Positions 32,601 through 43,753 of a stretch of 64,000 bases of DNA are shown piece by piece. Where the stretch lies: assembly GCA_037157565.1 (NCBI GenBank), contig JAZHRO010000013.1:74331501-74395500 (forward strand). Reading direction: 5' to 3'. The position numbers and the translations under genes were made by a program. The notes under the pieces were generated by a model that was not told the origin of the DNA, ran no database searches, and worked only from the letters and a program-made list of their open reading frames with translations. The DNA is from Thalassia testudinum. Lineage: Eukaryota > Streptophyta > Magnoliopsida > Alismatales > Hydrocharitaceae. Numbering within the stretch: the first letter of the stretch is position 1; every line of letters begins with the position of its first letter.

Positions 32601-34999
32601 AAAAATAATAATAATATCATATGTACGTAATTATGTGCACAATTTGCTATCCACAGAATATTATTCTATATATGTACATGGTTGACATTACTTTTTGTTT
32701 GAGGGAAATTTGTGAGAGACTTCAATGTTGAGAAACATACTTTTAATTTGTGTTAGACATGAATTTGGCATGACCTATTTGTCTAATTATTCTTTATTTA
32801 ATGTGTGTATTAACCAATAATGCAATTTTAGTCTTTTTCATTGATCAATTGTATGAAACTCATCAGAAATGCTTTTGTCCATTGCCTTAGATGCCAAATA
32901 ACTTTGTGTCTTTTATTGAAGTTTGCTTGAAGTTTATGTAATGTTGGTATTGATCGAGAAAGTAATTCTATTTTTTTTCTCTTTCGATGTAGAACTTTTG
33001 TAATAAGTTGTGAGGTATTTTTCTCAGTTGCTCTAGATGCATTAGGGATGTTTAACAGATAAGTTAAGAGGGTTAAGTCTACTTAACTTCTATTTAGTTG
33101 CACTTAATGTGTCTATTGTTTACACTTAGTTGAGGGAGGCTTAATCAAGGGAAATTTATTTCACTTCCTCTGAGGATAAGTTCAACCTGCCCATTCCTTC
33201 AAATGGATTTACCTATTTATTTATCATTTTATTATCCTCCTTTCTTATTCCATAAATCTATTCATTTTACCAAACACCACCATAATATCTTTGTACTTTT
33301 TTCTCTTTGCTATAGCCTACTTTTGTAGCATGGAAGCAATAGTGTTATATATGCCACAAATTTAAGTTAGGCATAGAAAATAAGGTTTTTGGATTATAAA
33401 TACATATAAAATCTAAGTTTGCAAAAATTCAAACGAGAATATAGTATCATTGAATAATTTTCAATCACTTACCATGAAAAAGTACAAGTTTAGCATTTGG
33501 AAAAAAAATAGTAAACTTTAATTATTTTCCTTTGTCGGTTGAGGAGTCCACTATTTGTCTTGAATGCACCAATCACCTTTACTTGTGACATTATTCTTAG
33601 TTATTGCTTATTCACCAAAGTTAAATGGTTCTTTTTCCTTTTTTTTTTACCTTCTTGAGTGAGAGCATGTGCCCATGGTCCACAAGGGGTAGCTCTACAC
33701 TACTTGTCATCCTTGCAAGTAGATGTTCGAATGCCTCATGTGATTTAGGTAGGGAGTTGGAAGTTATAGCTTGATTATTTTATATTTGATGCTTTTTTAG
33801 CAGTAAATAAGTGCATTATTACATTGAATTGGAGGGGACCAAGATTTTGAGCCCAAGGTTTCTTGCCCATACATGATTGGCCGTAGAGCAATTAAACAAA
33901 TCACAATTAAACAAAATGTCTCCAAAACTTACAAAGAAGACGTCCTTGGGATCAATTGCTTTATATTTGAGGTTGAATTCCTTTTTTAATCAAAGTTGAA
34001 TCACATTGAAAATTATAAGGACTAACTTACCTTTTCACTTAATCTTTGTACACTCAAATAACAAAAAAAGAAAGGAAGACAAAATATTGCACAACCTTAG
34101 GTGATATTTGGCAAGTATAATATATAAAGACGTAAGAATTAGGGATGGAATTGGGTTCTATTTCGAAATGGAGGAGATCTAACTCAGAATTAATTAATTT
34201 TTAAAAGTAAAAGGAATTATTTTAGGATGAAAATGAAGACTCTTGTTCTAGCTTCATCTAAGGCCGAAATAAACTTAGCTAAATGAAAAATAATAAACCT
34301 TATTCCCGCAATCAAGCGAGCCCAAAAGATTAATAAAAAACAACTTAAGTCTTTTCTTTACTTTCCATCTTCGTGGGCAACCACACACTCTACCAAGTTC
34401 ACCCACTCTTCCTCCACCAAAGGTCGAAATGGTGGCTACTTTCCTCATCACTATAACCACGAAGAAGTGAAGGGAACAAATGCCATTGTTGACTTTGAGA
34501 AAAGTGGAGCTTGACAGCCCAACAACATCCGCAAACACCGGATCCAAAACATAAAATAATGTCACCCTCCAATCCCTCAATGGACATGGCAAGCAATACA
34601 AGCTTTGACCGAGCATGACCGACACCAAAGAGGAGTGTATGAGGAGGATTTTTTATTTGGTTGCATTTGGTCCCTTAATTATATTTTAGATACATGTCAA
34701 CTCGACTAAACCTCGGGTCAACTTCGTTTGAGTTAAAATAACAAAGTGGCACGTTTACAAAATGGAGAAAATTTGTAATATCTAGCAACTAAATATGATT
34801 TCCAATATATATATATATATATAAACCTGTTATGGTTCAATAAATCAGGTGACTTGTGACTACACACTAATATATATATATTTTACTCTTTGAAGAATTT
34901 TTTGATTCAATTAGTCGTATCTTTGTTTTGAGTATGATATCACTGTCAAACTTGGTTAATCACTTCTTACCGTGCAAAGCCCTATATATATATATGATA
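29661..34999. other. long AT-rich intergenic stretch
   Basis: No gene recognised on either strand. The minus-strand frame 34275-34628 (117 codons) has no family motif. A (TA)n run lies at about 34807-34823. The part at 30170-30430 looks MITE-like at one end (GGGCTTGTTTGATTAC) without a matching other end. 31000-32000 has the texture of LTR DNA but gives no boundary. Confidence 0.5.
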
Positions 35000-36120
35000 T
35001 AATTTGAATAATTTTGATAGTAACCCAAGGCAAAAGATCTCGAATATTTAGATTATTCATAAATTTATTCCCCGCGAGAATTTGCGAAACATGTAGATGC
35101 ATGGGATTCGTAGTAAGTAGAGAGGTGATAGAGCCTTCATTGAGTTGTGAACCTCATCAAGTTATTTGGCTACGATATCTACTTTATTCAATTTCTCTGT
35201 AATAATATCTAAATCCCGTAAACTAGATTGACTCTAGATCTCATGGGTGCCCTTCAGATTCATCTTCCTCTGCTAAACTAGGACATGGAGGCAGGATTGA
35301 TAGAGTTCTCTACTATTCCCTTAAAGAGTTTGTGAGCGGATTCCTCATCCCGATGCAAGAAGTTGCCCCCACAGGAAGCCTCCATGAGATTCCGCACGCT
35401 CTCGTGTAAATCATAGTAGAATATGTGCATGAGTTGCCAATGTGGGATGTCACGGTATGGACATTTTCTAAGTAGATCATGAAATCGTTCCCATGATTTG
35501 TGAATAGGTTCCCCTTGATTCTGAGTAAAAGTCGTGATGGCTCACCTAAGTGAGTTGGTTTGACTTATGGAGAAGACTTTATTTAGAAAAGCAGATTCGA
35601 GTTCAGCCCAAGATGTAATAGGTCTAGCTATGGTTCGATACCGGTAGGAAATTTTATCCTTTAAACTGAAGGAGAACATCTTCATCAACAAAATTTCTCG
35701 ATTTTGATTCTATGGGTCCAAAGTCTGAGATAGATTTTTAAGATCCTCGATGTGTTGAAATGGATTCCCGGATGCGTGTCCGCGAAAGTGTGTGATAAGA
35801 CTAATGATATTCAATTTTAGCTTAGGGTCGTTTTCTCCAACGGGAATCCTAACACACGGATCCACCTGGGCATTAAAGGGATTGTAGTAATCTCTCAGCA
35901 AGGACCTAGGTGGAGGACGTGGACCGAAACCAGGACTCGCCTCAAGTCAACGAGCTTGGAGATTCTAGAGAGCAACTGTCAGCAGATTGATCTGACGGTT
36001 CTGCTCGAGCATATGAATGTTCTAGTTCAGGGAATCAGGAGTGCCTCATAGATATCAAAAGGCGGCATCTCCTCTTGACCAAAAGAAGCTAAAATCTTGG
36101 GATTCTATAGTTGATCCATG
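35000..36120 (-). pseudogene. Athila/Tat-type gypsy gag relic
   Basis: Minus-strand peptides in order: MDQL near 36118, LRDYYNPFNAQVDPCVRIPV and LKLNIISLITHFRGHASGNP (35710-35901), then across frame breaks SLKDKISYRYRTI, ITSWAELESAFLNKVF, GEPIHKSWERFHDLLRKCP and IPHWQLMHIFYYDL (about 35350-35690), and MEASCGGNFLHRDEESAHKL near 35300-35380. This is the classic Athila/Tat gag order (F.G....DP..H......C; W..L...FL..FFP; GE.....WERFKDLLR.CPHH; ASCGG). Stops and frameshifts occur throughout, and it ends near 35000 with no protease or RT behind it. Confidence 0.85.
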
Positions 36121-37182
36121 GGATCAAACACAGAAAAAGCAGAAGTAGTAGACGAGATAGAGTGCTGCATAGAAGCAGCGAGTCTAGGTAGATTTGTCAA
36201 CGGAGGAACTAGGAGCGGTCTCAGCGATCGCCTCCTGTACATAAATAGAAAAAAATGTGCAAAGGCACACTTGCGTCATTGCGAGAAACAGTGGCAAGCA
36301 AAACCCGAATACAACAAACAAAAAATAAGTTTTCTTCTTTTCAAAGGAAAAGAATACCTAGAATACGTGGGAAAATATGCGAAGATGCAAACAGATAGTA
36401 TATCAATATAAATGCACATCCTGCGTGTCTACGTGGTACGTATCCTGTAAACTCAAAAGTCCAAGGTCTAGGATCGAGATCGCTTACTACTGGTTCCCCG
36501 ACGCTCTAGTAGTGAGATAGACTTGTTGATCTTCGACTAAGGTCTTAAGAGGTGAAAAGAGGAGAGGTAGAATGACAGACTCATGTGTCTCTAGTGTGGT
36601 TGCACTGTGTACGCAATAGCATGCAATAGATAGCGATGAAAAACTTGCACACAAGTTCGCAAACAAAGTATGACACAAGTTTTATAATGTTCCTCTTTTT
36701 ATCAAATGTCTTCTAAATGAAAAGAAGATATAAAATGTGTTCGCTTTTTGTATTTTCAAATAAAATGTGGTCTTGCTTTAGGTTGAAGATAGGGATCTAT
36801 GTAGGAATGCATACTCTATCTCCGCAAAATAATCTCCCGAATCAGATACTAGTAGGAATGATGCACCCTAATGTATGCCTAAACATACAACTGCTAGTCA
36901 CATAGAATGTCTTTTTGTATTTTTTATATATCTAATCTAAATGCAGCAAACAATCTACACTAAAGACTAGGGAAAGAGTATCTCATAGAGTACATAAAAA
37001 TTGTCGGATATACAGAGAGAAGCGGGAAAATGCAGAGAAAAACTAGTTTCCTTTCTGCCTAGATATCTATCAGGCAAATACCTAAAAGAAGACAAGCAAA
37101 ACGTAATAAACTAGAAATAAACAATATAGAAAAAACATGAATAATTTAGATGATAATGATGAATATAAATTATGCGAGTTGC
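36121..37182 (-). other. Athila 5' leader between gag and PBS
   Basis: About 1 kb of non-coding DNA between the primer-binding site and the gag start on the minus strand. The plus-strand frame 36118-36411 shows no known motif. Confidence 0.6.
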
Positions 37183-37201
37183 CTCCCCAGCAATGACACC
37201 A
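37183..37201 (-). other. primer-binding site, tRNA-Asp type (mutated)
   Basis: Minus strand TGGTGTCATTGCTGGGGAG corresponds to the TGGCGCCGTTGCCGGGGA-type PBS used by Athila/Tat/Ogre elements, with several C-to-T changes of the kind expected from cytosine deamination. It places the 5' LTR to the right. Confidence 0.8.
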
Positions 37202-37206
37202 AAAAA

Positions 37207-38040
37207 ATGATGATGCAAATTCTCAACACTATTAATTAAAGTTATTAACTTAATCAATGGTGCTAAAAATGATGCTTAAGCTATCTTGCTTATTTAATTT
37301 GTCATTGTTAATTATAGTATAGGGCAAAAGGTAGCCTAGCATTTTATAGAAATACTTTTAACTGATTGATTCTAGGTCGTTCACAGGGAGGCTTAATTAG
37401 CTTAATTAATCACCATTTATTCTAAATTAATCTGTATTCTTAATTACTTAAGTTATACTACTTATATTATGTTAATATTGTTATTATTGACTAATATAGC
37501 ATATATTACTTTATAATATAGATTACTATCCTAATATTTACTTAATTAAGCTAATTACTTATTTAGAGACTTAATTATTTACTAATTACCTACAATATAT
37601 TAACTACATGAATAATTGCATCAAAATAAATAATAGAAGCATGGCAATCATTCCATATGCAAAAAGAAATGATATTCATTTAATTAAAAAGAAATTACAT
37701 GAAAACGAGTAGTTTTATAACAACTACAATTAAGTTCAATTTCTATTTACAACTCAGGCATATATTTCTGATTTAACACTTAGCACACATGCCCTTTTAT
37801 TTCCTTTATATCTCAACTTTCATGCTTCTCTTAAGCCTTCACTTACGACTCCACACTTAGTCATTTTCACACACAGCCTCCTCAATACATAGGCTTAACA
37901 AAGCCTGCTTAACATCTCTTTGTATCAAAAGGTTAGATGGGGCAATGTGGCTTTTCACAGGATCAATGACCTAGATGGGTCGGATTGGTACCATTACTAG
38001 GTCCTGTGTCACCCATCTAAACCTTCCACCTAGTGCTCGA
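37207..38040 (-). repeat. Athila 5' LTR, 3' part
   Basis: Adjoins the PBS; on the minus strand it ends in GAATTTGCATCATCA plus a T run. It carries GCCTCCCTGTGAACGACC at 37370-37390, a motif shared with the long LTR at 22932-27600. Its upstream part is cut by the family-B LTR at 38041. Confidence 0.7.
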
Positions 38041-38384
38041 TGTTACGACCCTAACCGGCTCCACATGGAACCCAGGTCGGATCGCCTCGACTAACCCAAG
38101 ATCGAGTCGTCTAACGAGAAATATACCAAAAGGAAATCATTCCACACATGCAACATAGTTAGAAGTATAAATAAAAGACAGAAAGTTGTAAGGTAGCCTG
38201 TAACTGTAAACAGTATAACAAGAGGATTGCAAAGTTCCTAACATAGCCATCACAACTTTAATAGAAAGGTGGAAACAAAACTACTAGTTTCAAGAATGGA
38301 TACTCACGACAACAGAATGAAAAGTCTAGCTACAGTCAAAACAGAAAATGGAAACAAACTAAGGCGGGACTTGGCTAGGCCCAG
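38041..38384 (-). mobile_element. partial family-B gypsy LTR
   Basis: TGTTACGACCCTAACCGG onward aligns with 16381 and 57555 (GTCGTCTAACGAGAAATA..CCAAAAGG and following). It stops at GGCCCAG, where the other copies continue CACCCTCTGCAG, because a family-C LTR begins at 38385. Confidence 0.8.
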
Positions 38385-40852
38385 TGATGAGAACCTCATC
38401 GTGATCCCTATCTAGCTTATTTTGACCTAATAAAGTGAACAAAAGCTCTTGCATAACCTAAAGGAGGGCCTAACTCAAGAGATTATTAATCTAGAAAGAA
38501 AACATGAAACAAAGGGTAAACTACAATTTTACCATTGCAGTATATCAACGGGATTTATTAGGGTCTAGACATAGGTCAATTGGACTTAATAAGAGAAAAA
38601 GTGGGATGGTTCAGTCAGAAAAGGGTTATTGTGAAATTTAAGAATTAAATGACATTTTGTACCCTAAAACACACCCACTTAATTTCACAAGATTTCAGTT
38701 AGGATAAAAATCAACCAAACCATATAAAATTCATGGAAAAATATCCCCTAGGGTTCAGAACCTTCAATTTAGCCTTTGGAACCTATTTTGACTTAGATTG
38801 GGGTCCAAGCTCAATATTTGACCTAATTTAGGTTTTTGTGCAAAATATCCAATTAAACGTGATCAAACCTAAAATCCAACTTCACCAATGGATTTCTTAA
38901 ATCCAAATTAGGTTTGTACCAAAATTTGGACCTAAGGGAAGGTCATCTTGACCTACTTTGCAAAATAGTCCACCAAATTACATTCTGACCCCTAACTTTT
39001 GAAAACCCTTGCGAAAACCCCCTCAACTTCTTCATCACTTTTTGCATTCCGGTCCCTCTACCATTGTAGCAGAGGACCCATACCTCCAGCAAAGTTTCAA
39101 GGAGGATTTCACCTCGCTTCCCCAGGGAGTTGCTCTCAGATTTGAAAGGGGAGTCCTTTACGAAATCCCCTACCGCTTGAGTAGCTTCCCATGCCTTGAT
39201 TCTCACCATACCTCTCGTGCGAACACTCGAGAGGTATGGGTATCGTACTTGCGGCGACCTCCGATGAGGATGTTGCTTGCTTTCCATGCGTCTAACTCTT
39301 CGCCTTTGCTTATAAATGAAGCTCCAGGTCCAGCCGCTTCGAGCAAGCTTGATTTGGCCTGAGAAAACCCCTAAATTCGTCCTCCTTCTCCTCCAACCAA
39401 CAACCCGCAATCTCCGGCGATCTGTCCTCCCTCTTCTCGTTGCTCTGCCACCATACCAGTGGCAGAGTAATCTCCGCCTTGCTCCTCCGCGTCGCGCCGT
39501 ACCCACACGTGCCTCTCTAACCCCTTCCTCGTCGCCATCATCTCCACCTCAGGGCCTTCGTCTCTGGTGATGGCAGATACGTGCTGTCCGCCCCTTTGCC
39601 TCCCCTTCTCTTCAATCACCACAGATAAGTCCCTCCTCTCCTTCTCTTCATTTTCCCCCACTTTATTTCCCAAAACAACCCCCGACAACTACAGACCACC
39701 TTCGCCTTCCTCATCTCCGGCAGACCACCGGTGAAGGCGCAACCATCACTTCATGCACCTACATGCCTTGCCACCAACCGCAGAAGCTTCACCATCATCC
39801 ACTGATCATCGCCCACCTCTTTATTGACCGCCATTCGCACCCAACACTCTCCCCGAACAAACCCACACACACGGTCACAGTCTGACCTAGGCACCACGCC
39901 TAGGCCATTCTGCGCCATGCCACCTCCCGCCTCAGCTTCGCCATGCCATGGTGAAGCTACCTGTGTGCTCTAATGGGGTCGAAAGGCCGTGTTCAGTGAT
40001 CGCAGGTTTCGACCCCCTGCCGCCATTGGAGTAGGAGCAAAGCTTGCTCGCAAGCTCGCTCCAGGTTGCCCCGCTCTAGGAGATTGAGTCCCAGGTGTGC
40101 GGAAGCATTCCATGATTCTTACGCACCTAGCAATAGAAGCCTTCATTGACCGCAGCAGTAGCAATTGAGCAAAGCACCTCCCTACAGGCGTGCGAAGAAG
40201 CGGGTGGGACTTTAGTCCCACCTCGAAAGTTTTCAACGCAGGTGAGAGGCTTAAATTGATTTTGTGTTTTCTCTTCGTTGCCTCTGAACACGGGGTGAGG
40301 TCCCCTCGCCCACTCACTCGCTTCGTCCGCGCTCACTCCTCCGTGGACCTGGCTGACCTGACCTGATAACCTTGCGCTCCTCAGGCATCACCCACGCCGG
40401 TGCGCCTGGACCCGGGTGCGCTCGACCCGACCCATTTACTCGATTGGCTCTAGGAGAGCGAATCGAAGAGAGAAAAGAGAGAGAGAGCGTACGCGGGGGA
40501 GGGTAGGGGTAGGTTTTGCCCTGTGTTGTGCAGGGGAAGGAGGAGGAGGAAGGAGCTGCGGGAAAGAGAAGAAGAAGAAGCCAAGGAAGGAGCTGAAGGA
40601 CTTAGCAAGGAAGAAGATGAGGAGCAGCTGAAGACAGAAAAAAGGTGAAGACAAAGCACTGTAGCAGAGGAGCGGCAGAAGAAGAGAAGAAAAAGAAGAA
40701 GGGGGCGCAGTTGAAGAAGACTACAGAGGAAGAAGACAGGAAGGAGGAAAGCCAAGTGCAAGAAAAAGAAGAAGAAGACTGCAGAGGCCAAGGAAGAAAA
40801 GGTGGAGGTGCAGCAGAGAATAACAGAAGAAGAAGGAATAGCAGAAAAAAGC

Positions 40853-40892
40853 AGAAGAAGAAGAAGAAGAAGAAGAAGAAGAAGAAGAAGAA
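40853..40892. repeat. (GAA)n microsatellite
   Basis: Thirteen uninterrupted GAA/AGA units in the 3' part of family-C LTR copy 1. The equivalent regions in the inverted copies are TTC/CTTC-rich on the plus strand. Confidence 0.97.
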
Positions 40893-40926
40893 TAAAGAGT
40901 GAAAGTACCGTAGGATTCGCCAGTTA

Positions 40927-40955
40927 AGACGTCTGATTTACAAAATTAGACGTCT
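40927..40955. repeat. AGACGTCT palindrome pair, family C copy 1
   Basis: Perfect AGACGTCT at 40927-40934 and at 40948-40955, 21 bp apart. Confidence 0.95.
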
Positions 40956-41329
40956 AAGAAAGGAAAGACAGAGAAAGAAAGAAGGAGAAGGTGCAGCCAA
41001 GCAGAGGAAAGAAAAAGGAAAAGAAAGAGAGAAGAAAAAGAAGAAAGGAGAAGTCACAAAGAGAAAGAAGAAGGAAGAAAAGTGAAGAAGAAAGACAATT
41101 CATTTCTTTTTGCATCTTCCCTCTCTAGCTTTCATATACATTGGATTGCTATCATCTTTTGAGTAATTAGAGATTGTGATTTTAGTTTCTAAAATACCAA
41201 TTTGCTCCCTAAGTTAGACCTCGGAAATTTTAACTTTCGAGTAATAAAATTGTTATTTGTTTTCGCGACAATTTCAACTATACTGCAACTAACATCTTTT
41301 TAAAAAACACGATCTCGCCTCGCAAAACA

Positions 41330-42136
41330 ACTAAGAGACACCTGCTGGCAGGTCTTGAGGTGAATCTTTTTCTTTTGATTCTGACCTTTACGTGTGAATT
41401 CTTTATTTCTTCATTATTGGTGTAGTGTGCCTAGTTGAAGACACTAAACTTAGCATGTATACAGTTTGTTTTATCTCGGAGCTGATCAGGTAATCACAAA
41501 ATTCAGGTGTTTTCTTCTTTACTCCGCTCTTTTTCGTGTCTTTTTAAAGCAATGAAGACATTGCATTAGATAGATATGGGGGGGTGGATATTCATCTCTG
41601 AATCATCTTATTAGCTCTGTAGATTCTTTTTATTTTCTCTTTATTATTTTTTTTTAAAATTGAATTAGAAAAAGAGAATTTGGGCATTAGAGCTTTTCAA
41701 CTTTAGGAATGATACGATAGGACCTGAACACTTAGATCCTTCAGGTCTTTGGGCTTAATCAACTTGGGTGTCGACTATTTGAGCGTGGAAATTGCATATT
41801 TGAAAATAGTGTCATAGCTTATAGTATAGTTGCGAAATTTTCTCGGCAAAAAATATTTCTAGATTAGTGAGACTATGAGTTCCGGTTGTTCGTCTTTGGG
41901 AGGCGTTTATGGAAATTGTAATCTTGATTTCGATCTTTTCCTCTTTACTTGCTTAAAAAGACATGCCAATTTGTAATTATTTACGTATTCATGCACGACA
42001 TGCTGTTAAAATAATATCATAAATCAAAGCAGGCAACTTATTATCACAAGAAAGATATTGCAAGCATGCTCATGGTGATTTTTCACACATAGATATATAT
42101 ATATAGAAAGAACTTAAAGGTTTTTCATTGACTGCA
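41330..42136. other. interior stub between inverted LTRs, continues at 49033
   Basis: Non-coding. GCAATGAAGACATTGCATTAG followed by a G7 run near 41555-41585 is a dyad-plus-purine pattern I associate with the 3' non-coding part of Athila/Tat elements. The solo LTR to its right duplicates CTGCA, so this segment was once joined directly to 49033. Confidence 0.45.
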
Positions 42137-42504
42137 TGTTCGTCGAGGCGAGATCGTGTTTTAAAGAGACGTTCGTTGCAGTATAGTTGGAATCGCCGCG
42201 AAAACAAATAACATTTTTATTACTCGAAAATCAAAATATCCGAGGTTAAACACAGGGATCAAATTGGTATTTTAGAAACTAAAATCACAATCTTAAATTA
42301 CTCAAAAGATGATATCAGTGTAATCCAATGTGTATGAAAGCTAGAGAGAGAAAATGCAAAAAGAAATAGGTTGTCTTCTCTTTTCTTCCTTCTTTTTCTC
42401 TGTGACTTCTTCTTCCTTCTTTTTCTTCTCTCTTTATTTTCCTTTTGTTTTCCTCTGCTTGGCCGCACCTTCTCCTTCTTTCTTTCTCCGACTTTCCCTT
42501 TTTT

Positions 42505-42533
42505 AGACGTCTGATTCTTTGAGTCAGACGTCT
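42505..42533. repeat. AGACGTCT palindrome pair, family C copy 2
   Basis: Perfect AGACGTCT at 42505-42512 and 42526-42533, 21 bp apart, the same geometry as copy 1. Confidence 0.95.
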
Positions 42534-42630
42534 TAACTTGTGACTGCTACAGTGCCTTTAGCTCGTTCTCCTTCTCTGCCTTTGTCTGTCTTCTTCTTCT
42601 TCAACTGGCTTCTGCTTCCTGTCTTCTTCT

Positions 42631-42693
42631 CTTCTTCTTTCTTCTTTCTTCTTTCTTCTTTCTTCTTTCTCCTTTCTTCTTTCTTCTTTCTTC
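42631..42693. repeat. (TTTCTTC)n minisatellite
   Basis: Seven-base unit TTTCTTC repeated about eight times with one CTCC variant, within the pyrimidine-rich (plus strand) part of the family-C LTR. Confidence 0.92.
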
Positions 42694-43753
42694 AGCTTCC
42701 TCTGCAGTCTTCTTCAGCCATGCCTCCTCCTTGGCTTCTTCTTCTTCTCTTTCCTTCTCCCTTGCCTTCTTCTTCAGCCTCTGCCTCTGCCACTCCTCTT
42801 CTATAGTGCCTCTCTTTCCTTCTTCTTCTTCAGTCTTCTTTCTTCTGTCTTCAGCTTCTCCTCTTCTTCCTTTTCTGCGGCTTCCTCCTTGGCTTCTTCT
42901 TCTTCTCTTTTTATTTCTTCTTTCTTCAGCTTCCTCTGCAGTCTTCTTTAGCCACTCCTACTCCTTGGCTTCTTCTTCTCTTTTAGCAGCTGCCTCCTCC
43001 TCCTTCTTCCCCTGCACAGCACAGGGCAAAACCTACCCCTACCCTCCCACCGTGTCACTCTCTCTCTATTTCTCTCTTCGCTCCCTCAGAGCCGGACAAT
43101 CGGGTATACGGGCCGGGTTATGCACGCCCGGGTCTAGGTGCACCGGCATGGGTGGTGCGCGAGGAGTGCAGGGTAAACGGGTCAACCAGGTCCGCGTAGG
43201 GGTGGTTGCGGATGAGGCAAGCGAGGGCGAGGGGACCTCACCTTGTGACTTGAGGCGCTAAGGAGAAAACACAAAATCAATTTAAGTAACGCACCTGCAC
43301 CTACTGTTTCTGAGGTGCGACTAAAGTCCCACCCGCTTCTTCGCGCACCTGTAGGGAGAAATTCGCCTAATTGCTACTGCGATGATCCCTCTCCAGGCTT
43401 CTCACTTGTCTAGATGCATGCCCGAGACCAACCCGCACCGCCTGGACTCGTTCACCTGGAGCGCAGCAGCCTGGAGCGAAGCTTGCAAACAAGCTTGCTC
43501 GAGCTTCAATGGCGGAAAGGGGGCAGGACCTGAAATCACTCAATACGGCCTCGCGGCCTCATTAGACCACATGGGCAGCTTCGTCGTGTTACGGCGAAGG
43601 TGAAGTAGTGGGTGTTGGCTGTGGGGCAACCTAGGAGTGCGTGCTTAGGTCACTTTGTGGCTGTGGTGATGGGTGTGGTCGAGGGGAGCTTGGGCCGATG
43701 ATGGCGGTCGATGGAAGGGCGGAATGTGCTCAGTGGATGATGGCTGGTGGCCC

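Larger units (their letters stand above)
38385..41329 (+). mobile_element. family-C LTR copy 1, 2.9 kb
   Basis: Starts with the hairpin TGATGAGAACCTCATC and ends about CTCGCAAAACA. TATAAATGAAG at 39310-39320 is a credible promoter box and is conserved in copy 2. The 3' third is a purine-rich stretch with GAA repeats and an AGACGTCT pair. It is inverted relative to copies 2 and 3. Left flank CCCAG (38380-38384) has no duplicate at its right end, so it is not a simple solo LTR; it is more likely a 5' LTR with only a stub of interior. Confidence 0.78.

Noticed and set aside
41330..42136. PBS right after family-C LTR copy 1
   Set aside because: The sequence ACTAAGAGACACCTGCTGG matches neither the tRNA-iMet nor the tRNA-Asp type PBS well enough to call.
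42540..43261. Overlapping Ser/Leu/Phe-rich frames
   Set aside because: Same low-complexity origin in family-C LTR copy 2.
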